Assembly: GCF_011369485.1 (NCBI RefSeq)
Contig: NZ_VXCA01000031.1
Location: 20,486 to 84,485, forward strand
Source: Pseudomonas atagonensis
GTDB lineage: Bacteria; Pseudomonadota; Gammaproteobacteria; Pseudomonadales; Pseudomonadaceae
Reading direction: 5' to 3'
Length of the DNA: 64,000 bases
The notes beneath the pieces were generated by a model. It did no database searches. It saw nothing but the letters and a program-made list of their open reading frames with translations, and was not told where the DNA came from. The position numbers and the translations under genes were made by a program. Positions 8,518 through 16,657 of the stretch are shown in pieces (the first letter of the stretch is position 1; every line of letters starts with the position of its first letter).

Positions 8518-9038
8518 AAATCGTCGTGCTCACCGGGCCGGAATCCACCGGCAAGAGCTGGCTCTCGGCCGAACTGCAGCAACGGTTCGGCGGCGTGCGG
8601 GTAGATGAATATGTGCGTTGGTTCATCGAGCAGAACCCGCGCGACACCTGCCTGGCCGACATCCCTGAAATCGCTCGGGGCCAGTTGCAGTGGGAAGATG
8701 CCGCCCGCGCACAGCATCCTTCACTGCTGGTTCTCGACACGCATCTGTTGAGCAACATGCTCTGGAGCCAGACGCTGTTTGGCGATTGCCCGGCCTGGCT
8801 GGAAAGCGAGTTGCTGACAAGGCATTACGATCTGCATCTGCTGTTGTCCCCGGCGCAGATCGACTGGATCGACGACGGCCAGCGTTGCCAGCCCGAACTG
8901 AGCGCACGTCAGGCGTTCTTCAACGCCACGCGCGATTGGCTGGAAAAGCATGACCAGCCACTGCAGATCATTGAAGGCAACTGGGATCAGCGTCGTGACA
9001 AAGCAATGAAAGCTGTCGAAGCGCTGTTGGCCGACTGA
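8514..9038 (+). CDS. NadR-like nicotinamide riboside kinase
   Basis: P-loop kinase of 174 residues matching only the C-terminal ribosylnicotinamide-kinase domain of NadR. The Walker A motif is GPESTGKS at residues 8-15, followed by the family's VDEYVRWFIE and LVLDTHLLSN (Walker B-like, with Asp), then a lid region ending DDGQR. It lacks the HTH and NMN adenylyltransferase domains of enterobacterial NadR, so it would make NMN only. The overlap with pnuC supports the role of phosphorylating imported nicotinamide riboside. It is usually annotated simply as an AAA ATPase in this genus. Confidence 0.88.
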   Translation: MKIVVLTGPESTGKSWLSAELQQRFGGVRVDEYVRWFIEQNPRDTCLADIPEIARGQLQWEDAARAQHPSLLVLDTHLLSNMLWSQTLFGDCPAWLESELLTRHYDLHLLLSPAQIDWIDDGQRCQPELSARQAFFNATRDWLEKHDQPLQIIEGNWDQRRDKAMKAVEALLAD

Positions 9039-9233
9039 CCCGTTTTCAGGGCTGTTTCCACCGCTTTCGGGGATGAAGTGTCCACTTCTGAAACACCCGG
9101 CCCGACGCAAAGTGCCCGCCTCAACACACTTCCTTGATTTAACACCCGGCTTGTTACGCGGGTGAAACACATCGCCGCAAACCCTTGTTCCAGAGCATTG
9201 TTCAGCCAATAGACAGCTCGACCGCCCTGCGCG

Positions 9234-9263
9234 TGTTTCAGCGTTGAAACAGCTTGTGTTTCA
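9234..9263 (+). promoter_or_regulatory. candidate enhancer (UAS) for the sigma-54 activator
   Basis: TGTTTCAGCGTTGAAACA is a perfect 7-base inverted repeat with a 4-base centre, and a further TGTTTCA follows after 5 bases. It lies about 100 bases ahead of the predicted start of transcription, the usual place for enhancer-binding protein sites. The identity of the bound protein is inferred. Confidence 0.55.
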
Positions 9264-9314
9264 GGTCTGCACGCTTTTTTCGCAAGTATTTGAAATCACG
9301 ACAGAATCCAAAAG

Positions 9315-9330
9315 CGGCACAGCTTTCGCT
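9315..9330 (+). promoter_or_regulatory. sigma-54 promoter of fapABCDEF
   Basis: CGGCACAGCTTTCGCT fits the -24/-12 consensus, with GG and GC separated by exactly 10 bases and an intact GGCAC element. It lies about 54 bases before the fapA start codon, and a sigma-54 activator is encoded at the far end of the operon. Only the first base of TGGCAC and one T of TTGC differ from consensus. Confidence 0.75.
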
Positions 9331-9383
9331 CTCTCCTTCACAACGCTGACTAGGGCCAGCCCACTGAAGAAGGAATTGCAGCC

Positions 9384-9833
9384 GTGGGGAACTTCAATAA
9401 AACCTTGACCTGCCTCCTGCTGATCGGATCAGCGGCCAGCACCGTTTTCAGTTTCAACGTTCAGGCCGAAGGCAATGGCGTGATCGTCCTCAACCGCGAT
9501 GTGCAACCGATCCCTATCGGTCGCAGCGGCGGCAAAGACCCCTATCCAACCACTGTCAACGCCAACCCGTCCGGGCGCATCAATCAAGCGATGTCCAGCA
9601 CCGAACTCAATGACGGTGAATTTGCCAGTGTAGCCAGCGGATCTTCCATTCGCGGCAACATCACTACGCCCACTTCGTCCATGCCCGGCTTGAACACCCT
9701 GACTAACCAGAACGGCCTTCCCGGCATGAGCTCCGGCCATGGTGGCGGTGCCGGCGGTTCGATTTCCAACACCGTCAATCGCGCAATGGGTGCCGGCCTC
9801 GCCCCGCTGACCCGCATGGCTGGAGGCCAATAA
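9384..9833 (+). CDS. fapA: functional amyloid protein FapA
   Basis: First gene of the fap operon. It encodes a 149-residue exported protein thought to influence the FapB/FapC ratio and distribution in the fibre, possibly as a chaperone. It begins with GTG behind an AAGGAA ribosome site, then a signal peptide cleaved near VQA-EGN. The mature part is short, rich in Gly, Ser, Thr and Asn and has no cysteine. Recognition rests on its place and on the segments RDVQPIPIGRSGGKDPYPTT and ISNTVNRAMGAGLAPL. The next gene starts one base after its stop codon. Confidence 0.9.
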   Translation: MGNFNKTLTCLLLIGSAASTVFSFNVQAEGNGVIVLNRDVQPIPIGRSGGKDPYPTTVNANPSGRINQAMSSTELNDGEFASVASGSSIRGNITTPTSSMPGLNTLTNQNGLPGMSSGHGGGAGGSISNTVNRAMGAGLAPLTRMAGGQ

Positions 9834-9834
9834 G

Positions 9835-10407
9835 ATGAATCGCTCCCTGCTCCTGCTTGCCCTCTTCGGCTGCGCCAGCGCGATAGCCGATCCCAGCTCA
9901 GTGAACAACGCGAACATTCAGGAGACCGGCATCCAGTACCACGGCAACTACAACGTCAACCAGGCCGCCGGCGACCAGATGCAACAGACCAACACCAAAG
10001 CCATCGCCATCGGCACCTCGGCCAGCGCGACCACCATTGTCCGGCAGAAGATCGACACTCCGGCCAATCCGTCGACAAATGCCAGCGCCACGATCGGCGG
10101 CAACTCTTTCAGTAATGGCAACGGGATCCTCGGTGTGAACCAGGGTGCCGGCGCCAACAACCAGATGGCCAACGTGACGCGCGTCAGCATCAGTGCTGCC
10201 CCGCAGAGCGTTGACGACAGCGCCCTGTCGCAACAGAACGTGGCGCTTTTACCGAGCTCAGGAGCAACTGGCACCTCAACCGGCAGTCGCCAGATCACGA
10301 CAAGTGATCAGGCCTTCACCGGCAGCCGAGGGGTGATTCAGGTGAACCAGAGTGCCGGGGTGGGGAACCGCATGGCTAACACCCTGAGCATCCGGGTCGC
10401 AGACTGA
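9835..10407 (+). CDS. fapB: minor amyloid subunit FapB
   Basis: Secreted minor fibre subunit and probable nucleator of 190 residues. The signal peptide spans about 1-18. Three imperfect amyloid repeats follow at about 23-58, 82-118 and 155-188. Each carries the GN-x-NVNQAAG-, GILGVNQGAG- or VIQVNQSAG-type core with regularly spaced Asn and Gln. The linkers are short compared with FapC. The mature protein has no cysteine, so the CxxC seen at the end of FapC here is missing. It is downstream of fapA by one base, with 71 bases to fapC. Confidence 0.92.
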   Translation: MNRSLLLLALFGCASAIADPSSVNNANIQETGIQYHGNYNVNQAAGDQMQQTNTKAIAIGTSASATTIVRQKIDTPANPSTNASATIGGNSFSNGNGILGVNQGAGANNQMANVTRVSISAAPQSVDDSALSQQNVALLPSSGATGTSTGSRQITTSDQAFTGSRGVIQVNQSAGVGNRMANTLSIRVAD

Positions 10408-10478
10408 CCCAAACAAAAAGCAGTGCAATTAGAAAGTACCAACACTTAACCAACTAATAAGCACGATGGAGAAACACC

Positions 10479-11483
10479 ATGAAACCTACAATGGCTCTCA
10501 AACCACTGGTTTTCGCACTTGCAGCAGTGATGGCAATCGCAGCACAGGCTGGCGGCCGTGACGACGATCACGGTCATGGTAACGGGCACGGCAACCATGA
10601 ACCAAAAGGCCCTACCCTGGAACAACTGCTGCAAATCGGCGCTGGCGCCGGGGCTGCCGTACTCGACACGCAAAACAGCGATGGCAACCTGGTCGGCAAC
10701 CAAGGCACCAAAAATGATGCCTCCGTCCGCGACTCGGCCAACGGCACCAACGGCAACGTTGGCATGAACAACACCGCCGGCGATGGCAACCAGCAGGACA
10801 ACGCCGCCGCTCTGGCAACAGCCGACGAAAGCTTCATCTTCGGCTCTGCGGTGTCGGTTTCCAGCGCGACTCAGGTCAACAACAACAACGCTGTTGCGAA
10901 CTACTCCACCACCAACAACGCCAACCTCAACAACGTGGGTAACGGAGGTTCCGGCAACATTGGCGTGAATAACAGTGCCGGTAACTTCAACCAACAGAAA
11001 AACAACTTGGCCATTGCTGTATCGGGTGGTCGTGTAGCTAACGCCGCTGCTGCTGCGAACCAAAGCTCCACTGGCCTGACTGTGTCTAACTACGGCACTC
11101 AAACCTACAAAAAAGACACCCTTACTGGCACTGTTGCCGCCGTCGGCGTGTTCGGCGCCGTGGGTGAAGCTACCATCAAAGATGACGATCACGGTCACGG
11201 CGGTGGCGGTTATGGCAACAACGATCGTGGCCACGGCGGAAGCGGCGGCGGCAAAGATCAAAAAGCTACCTTCGAAGCAGTGGGTGTCTTCGGTCTGGCA
11301 GGTGTGACCACTCAACAAGTGATGACTCCTGACGGCTGGAAAAACCCTGTGACCAACAACGCATCGATCTCCAATGTTGGTAACAACTTCTCGGGTAACG
11401 CTGGTTACAACAACGCCGCTGGTGTTGGCAACCAACAAAGCAACTCGCTGTCCATCGCTGCAGGTTGCAAAGCCTGCATGTAA
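10479..11483 (+). CDS. fapC: major amyloid subunit FapC
   Basis: Main subunit of the Fap biofilm fibre, 334 residues, with a signal peptide to about residue 24. Three repeats with the core G-N-(I/V/A)-G-x-N-N-(S/T/A)-A-G-x-x-N-Q-Q lie at about 79-113, 147-181 and 293-328. They are separated by a short linker and a long one of about 110 residues. The C-terminus carries the conserved CKAC (CxxC). Unusual features are two Asp/His/Gly-rich patches (DDDHGHGNGHGN after the signal, DDDHGHGGGGYGNN in linker 2) and two AVGVFG segments. A hairpin terminator follows before fapD. Confidence 0.95.
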   Translation: MKPTMALKPLVFALAAVMAIAAQAGGRDDDHGHGNGHGNHEPKGPTLEQLLQIGAGAGAAVLDTQNSDGNLVGNQGTKNDASVRDSANGTNGNVGMNNTAGDGNQQDNAAALATADESFIFGSAVSVSSATQVNNNNAVANYSTTNNANLNNVGNGGSGNIGVNNSAGNFNQQKNNLAIAVSGGRVANAAAAANQSSTGLTVSNYGTQTYKKDTLTGTVAAVGVFGAVGEATIKDDDHGHGGGGYGNNDRGHGGSGGGKDQKATFEAVGVFGLAGVTTQQVMTPDGWKNPVTNNASISNVGNNFSGNAGYNNAAGVGNQQSNSLSIAAGCKACM

Positions 11484-11497
11484 TCGCGATCGAAACG

Positions 11498-11520
11498 AAA
11501 GCCCCGGAAACGGGGCTTTT
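11498..11520 (+). terminator. intra-operon terminator after fapC
   Basis: AAAGCCCCG-GAAA-CGGGGCTTTT is a stable GNRA-capped hairpin followed by T residues, 15 bases after the fapC stop and 26 bases before fapD. It would end most transcripts after the abundant subunit and let a fraction continue into the export genes. Confidence 0.75.
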
Positions 11521-11546
11521 CCTCAGTCCGCAAAGGCGTATCGATC

Positions 11547-12227
11547 ATGCGTAAGACTGCCCTTTTCGCTCTGCTTTGCCTGTCTGGCCTGACTCAGGCC
11601 GCGCAGATGCCAGTGGCTGCCCTTCCCGGCGGCATACTCGTCTACAAACACGTGCAAAGCATTCGTGAACGCAAGTTTTCCGACATCGTCGAACAGAAAA
11701 CCGATTTCAGCTGCGGCGCTGCCGCACTGGCCACGGTGTTACGCCAGGCTTATTGGCTCGACGTCGATGAAGAGCACATCATCAAAGGCATGCTGGTCAA
11801 CGCTGACCAGGACCTTGTTCGTACTCAAGGTTTTTCCATGCTCGACATGAAGCGCTACATAGAAAGCATCGGCATGCGCGCCAGGGGATACAAGATTCCG
11901 TCGGAAAAACTCGACGCGGTCACGATCCCGGTGGTGGTACTGATGGAGATTCGCGGCTACAAGCACTTCGTGGTGCTGCAGCGTTCGGACAAGGATTGGG
12001 TTTATATCGCTGACCCGGTTTTAGGCCACAAACGCTACGCCCATGATGACTTTGTCAAAGGTTGGAACGGCATTGTCTTCGCCATCGTCGGCCCCGGTTA
12101 TGACAAAACCAATGCATTGCGCAGCCCGCCGACGCCCCTCACGGCGAAGAACAAGCTGGATACCTTCAACCCGGTCAAAGACGCTGAATTGATGGACTTC
12201 GGGTTCATACAGAGCGACTTCTTTTAA
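11547..12227 (+). CDS. fapD: FapD, C39-like peptidase of amyloid export
   Basis: Periplasmic cysteine-peptidase-like protein of 226 residues required for fibre export. The signal peptide (MRKTALFALLCLSGLTQA) is followed by a C39 peptidase domain. Its expected residues are in place: Gln50 in the oxyanion hole, Cys56 in DFSCGAAALATVL, His140 in YKHFVVL and Asp156 in ADPVLG. A Pro/Lys-rich tail ends in QSDFF. C39 domains normally cut double-glycine leaders in bacteriocin export. Here the catalytic set looks intact, so it is probably an active protease acting on a Fap protein. Confidence 0.92.
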   Translation: MRKTALFALLCLSGLTQAAQMPVAALPGGILVYKHVQSIRERKFSDIVEQKTDFSCGAAALATVLRQAYWLDVDEEHIIKGMLVNADQDLVRTQGFSMLDMKRYIESIGMRARGYKIPSEKLDAVTIPVVVLMEIRGYKHFVVLQRSDKDWVYIADPVLGHKRYAHDDFVKGWNGIVFAIVGPGYDKTNALRSPPTPLTAKNKLDTFNPVKDAELMDFGFIQSDFF

Positions 12228-12271
12228 TCGCCGATTATAAAGAATGGGGCTGGATGTCCCGGGAGCAGCAG

Positions 12272-13018
12272 ATGAAAACCTCATACTGGCTGGCCGCCGC
12301 CTGCCTGGCAGCGAGCGTGTCGGGTTATGCCAATGCAGGATTCAAGCCTATTGAAATAAAGGACCAGGAACTGTCCGAACTCCGCGGTCGTTACGTGATG
12401 CCGGGGCGAATCATCAGCTTCGGCATTGTCATGAGCAGCACCTGGCGCAACGCCAGTGGCGATCTGATCGGGGCTGCGACCTCGATGCAACTTCAGGCCG
12501 CCACGGTCAAACCCGAATTCTACGTGCAAACCATCAAGGAAACCGGCAACGGCAATGCCTTGGCAGCCGGAACCGGCACCATCACCGGTGGTGCAGCACT
12601 CAACAGTAGCCAGGGCGTGACTCAAAGCGTACGCGCCGCGGGCGATGCCAACTCGGCTTACAACAACGTCGCCATCAACGTCTCGGAGGCCAGCAAGGCG
12701 CCGGCGCTGGTGCCGGCTCAAGGCCAGGCTTTGATGGCCGGGCAAACCATCGGTGGCAGCAACGCCGCCGGCAGCGTCGCCGTGTCGGCCAGCGGCAGCG
12801 GCGTGCAAATGGCCATTCAGGCCTCTGGCAATCAGGGTACTTCCCTGCAACAAGTCGCCCAGGGCGGGCTGTTGCAGAACACCCGTTTGCTGGGCAGCGC
12901 GAACGTGGTCAACAACATGACCCAACTCAACGTTGTGTTGAACAATAACGGCATGAGTGCCGGCGCACTGGACTGCAACCTGACCCAACTCAGGGCACTA
13001 CGCAATATCGGATATTGA
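12272..13018 (+). CDS. fapE: FapE, minor extracellular Fap component
   Basis: Exported 248-residue protein found with Fap fibres. The signal peptide is MKTSYWLAAACLAASVSGYANA. The mature protein is rich in Ala, Gly, Ser, Gln and Asn without the clear three-repeat layout of FapB/FapC. It contains QSVRAAGDANSAYNNVAINV, QMAIQASGNQGTSL and the C-terminal LDCNLTQLRALRNIGY. A single cysteine near the end may pair with another Fap protein. I start at the second ATG, which has GGGAGCAG ahead of it and gives a proper signal sequence; the first ATG would add six charged residues. Confidence 0.9.
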   Translation: MKTSYWLAAACLAASVSGYANAGFKPIEIKDQELSELRGRYVMPGRIISFGIVMSSTWRNASGDLIGAATSMQLQAATVKPEFYVQTIKETGNGNALAAGTGTITGGAALNSSQGVTQSVRAAGDANSAYNNVAINVSEASKAPALVPAQGQALMAGQTIGGSNAAGSVAVSASGSGVQMAIQASGNQGTSLQQVAQGGLLQNTRLLGSANVVNNMTQLNVVLNNNGMSAGALDCNLTQLRALRNIGY

Positions 13019-13063
13019 ACTACGCTGAGTCTCGATCATTGGGCTTAAAGGGACGGCTTATTC

Positions 13064-14371
13064 ATGTATCGATCAGTATCACTGCGTGCCGCTGTATGTC
13101 TGAGTACTCTTCTACCGGCAGCAATGCTGCAAGCAGCACCTGACGCAGATGTAGAAGCTTTGAAACAGGAACTCTTGGAGCTGAAGCAACGATACGAAGT
13201 ACAACAAAAAGCCCTGGCGGTCCTCGAACAACGAGTCCGCCAGGTTGAGGATCAACCGGCAGCACCGCAACCCAAGCGTCTGGCCAAGTCGCCAGCCGAT
13301 CTCAAAGGCAATCCCAAAGTGGCCACCGGTACCGGGGCCGCAGCAGCGTCGGGGGGCGCAGCCGGGGGCAGTGGAGCTTCTTATGGCCAGTCTCTGGCCG
13401 ACGATTCACAACCGGCGCAGAGTGTGTCCAACCTGTACGACGAGGCCAGCGGCTTCTTCGGCGGGGGCAAATTCAGCTTTGAAACCGGCATCACTTACTC
13501 GCGTTACGACACGCGCCAGCTGATCCTCAACGGTTTCCTGGCGCTGGACTCGATCTTCCTCGGCAACATCAACCTTGACCGGATCAAGGCTGATACCTGG
13601 ACTCTGGATCTGACCGGACGCTACAACTTTGACAATCGCTGGCAGTTCGACCTGAACGTGCCGGTGGTCTACCGCGACTCGACTTACCAGTCGGGCGGCG
13701 GCAACGGCGGTGCGTCCAACGTCACCACCGAGCAGGACGTGACTCGCGATCCGACCATTGGCGACGTCAACTTCGGCATTGCCTACAAGTTCCTCGACGA
13801 ATCGGTCAACACACCGGACGCCGTGGTCACGTTGCGGGTCAAGGCGCCAACCGGCAAGGATCCGTTCGGCATCAAGCTGCGCCAGACTGACGCCAACTCC
13901 AACCTGTTCGTGCCTGACACCCTGCCAACCGGCAACGGCGTCTGGTCGATCACGCCGGGGATCTCGCTGGTCAAGACGTATGACCCGGCCGTGCTGTTCG
14001 GCAGCCTGTCGTACACCCACAACCTTGAAGAATCGTTCGACGACATCAGTTCGACCGTCAACCAGAAGAACCCGGGCAAAGTACGCATCGGCGACAGCTT
14101 CCAGATTGGCGCCGGTATCGCTTTCGCCCTGAACGAGAAGATGAGTATGTCGTTCTCGATGTCTGACCTGGTGCAGCGCAAAAGCAAGCTGAAGCAGGAC
14201 GGTGGCGATTGGCAATCGGTGGTGTCCAGCGACGCCAACGCCGGTTACTTCAACGTCGGCATGACCATTGCGGCCACCGACAACCTGACCATCGTGCCCA
14301 ACCTGTCGATCGGTCTGACCGACGACGCGCCGGACTTTTCCTTCAGCCTGAAATTCCCGTACTACTTCTAA
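13064..14371 (+). CDS. fapF: FapF, outer-membrane amyloid secretion channel
   Basis: Trimeric outer-membrane beta-barrel of 435 residues that lets FapB, FapC and FapE cross the outer membrane. After the signal peptide (to about AAP) there is a short coiled coil (about 30-66, VEALKQELLELKQRYE and VLEQRVRQVE) that makes the periplasmic trimer plug. A Gly/Ala/Ser-rich flexible linker (about 75-115) follows, then a barrel of alternating polar and aromatic strands. The chain ends FSLKFPYYF, with the aromatic terminal residue needed for outer-membrane assembly. The length and domain order match known FapF. Confidence 0.95.
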   Translation: MYRSVSLRAAVCLSTLLPAAMLQAAPDADVEALKQELLELKQRYEVQQKALAVLEQRVRQVEDQPAAPQPKRLAKSPADLKGNPKVATGTGAAAASGGAAGGSGASYGQSLADDSQPAQSVSNLYDEASGFFGGGKFSFETGITYSRYDTRQLILNGFLALDSIFLGNINLDRIKADTWTLDLTGRYNFDNRWQFDLNVPVVYRDSTYQSGGGNGGASNVTTEQDVTRDPTIGDVNFGIAYKFLDESVNTPDAVVTLRVKAPTGKDPFGIKLRQTDANSNLFVPDTLPTGNGVWSITPGISLVKTYDPAVLFGSLSYTHNLEESFDDISSTVNQKNPGKVRIGDSFQIGAGIAFALNEKMSMSFSMSDLVQRKSKLKQDGGDWQSVVSSDANAGYFNVGMTIAATDNLTIVPNLSIGLTDDAPDFSFSLKFPYYF

Positions 14372-14384
14372 CCATCGGGAAAAC

Positions 14385-14421
14385 AAAAGGCCCGCTGCGA
14401 TCCCCTCGCAGCGGGCCTTTT
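14385..14421. terminator. bidirectional terminator, fap operon and sigma-54 activator
   Basis: AAAAGGCCCGCTGCGA pairs perfectly with TCGCAGCGGGCCTTTT across a 5-base loop. The A and T flanks work in both directions, between convergent fapF and the regulator gene. Confidence 0.92.
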
Positions 14422-14436
14422 GCATATCGCCGCGCC

Positions 14437-15762
<1,326 letters not shown>

Positions 15763-16106
15763 GACTGTTCCTTGGCGCCAAATTATAGGAAATGATCGTA
15801 AAAACAGTCATTTGGCAGACCTGGCTGTAACATTAGCAAGAATTTGACGGCGCCTTGTATCAATTGCTTATAGGTATACAAGTGAACAAGTTATAAGAAA
15901 CGAAGTTGTTAGTAAGCTATCGACTATTTTCTTTCACCAAGCTTTCACAACCTCTCGAAAAAACCGCTATTTGAAAGAAAACAGAAATTTCTTTGTTTCG
16001 TGTGTGACCTGTATCGGGGTTGCGTGCATCAGTACAAGTAACCAGCCGAACGGTAAGCCCAACCGACGGTACATCACTTGATTGGGCACTATAGAGAGAA
16101 GACCCC
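15763..16106. other. AT-rich divergent intergenic region
   Basis: These 344 bases lie between the sigma-54 activator (leftward) and a small gene (rightward). The region is clearly richer in A and T than its neighbours. I see no sigma-54 consensus and no convincing small gene. CACTATAGAG, 15-25 bases before the right-hand start codon, could include a -10 box. Confidence 0.4.
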
Positions 16107-16373
16107 ATGACCGCCCCGCTCCGTATCAACGAAGCTCTTTTGATTGCCAACCACGCCTTTAAACCCTTTCAATGCGTGGCCTGGGCGCCACAAGACGGCA
16201 ATGGCGAACTGAACCTCACCGTGATCGACCGGACCAATAGCCACATTGGCCGCAAACAGATTCCAAGCAGCACCTATTCCGATCCGGCGCAACTTGAACA
16301 AGTGCTGCAACAGGCTCGCGCCGAACTGAGCGAAGAAGGTCACGCGCTGCAAAACTGGTCGATGCCGCACTGA
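16107..16373 (+). CDS. small conserved Pseudomonas protein, unknown function
   Basis: Cytoplasmic protein of 88 residues with no signal, membrane segment or cysteine-based site. It reads as one short beta-rich unit (FKPFQCVAWAPQDGNGELNLTVIDRTN) flanked by helices (INEALLIANHAF and PAQLEQVLQQARAELSEEG). The helix-strand-helix plan recalls small Pseudomonas-restricted families such as DUF1652 or DUF3509, but I cannot place it firmly. GAGAGAAG precedes the ATG at a workable distance. A 9-bp hairpin without a T run follows at about 16387. Confidence 0.7.
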   Translation: MTAPLRINEALLIANHAFKPFQCVAWAPQDGNGELNLTVIDRTNSHIGRKQIPSSTYSDPAQLEQVLQQARAELSEEGHALQNWSMPH

Positions 16374-16386
16374 TAAGCCGGGCCAT

Positions 16387-16410
16387 GCGGACGACATTAA
16401 CGTCGTCCGC
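16387..16410 (+). terminator. hairpin after the small gene, weak terminator
   Basis: GCGGACGAC and GTCGTCCGC pair around ATTAAC. There is no T run behind it, so termination would need Rho, or the hairpin simply protects the mRNA end. Confidence 0.45.
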
Positions 16411-16548
16411 CCTATCCAGCTTAGTTGCTCCGTCTGTTATATCTTCCAAACTTTTGTACAACTTTCAGCAAGGCATTCAAGCCTAAGTGCTTGGCAGGCT
16501 TGCGACTGGTTCAAAAAGACACTGTTGTGGCACGGTGTGACCCTCCGC

Positions 16549-16564
16549 CTGTTAGTTCTAACAG
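16549..16564. promoter_or_regulatory. inverted repeat upstream of the delta-60 gene
   Basis: CTGTTAGTTCTAACAG is a perfect 7-base dyad with a 2-base centre, 94 bases before the start codon. It has operator-like symmetry but I do not recognise the regulator. Confidence 0.35.
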
Positions 16565-16657
16565 TTGTACTTCCCGTCTTTCAGGGATTGAATGTTCCGC
16601 TCATGCAGTTACCCGCCCGGCTTCCCGGGTTCTGGTTACTCGCAAGGAGACGCGTGC

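Larger units (their letters stand above)
9039..9383 (+). promoter_or_regulatory. fap operon control region
   Basis: The 345-base gap upstream of fapA contains no gene. It holds a sigma-54 promoter and at least six TGTTTC(A)/TGAAACA boxes (about 9053, 9089, 9163, 9234, 9245 and 9257), three of them packed within 30 bases. The layout is that of an activator-dependent sigma-54 promoter with upstream enhancer sites. Confidence 0.65.

Noticed and set aside
16528..16543. Possible sigma-54 promoter TGGCACG upstream of the delta-60 gene
   Set aside because: The -24 half is perfect, but the -12 position reads CC where GC is required, so it fails the key dinucleotide.
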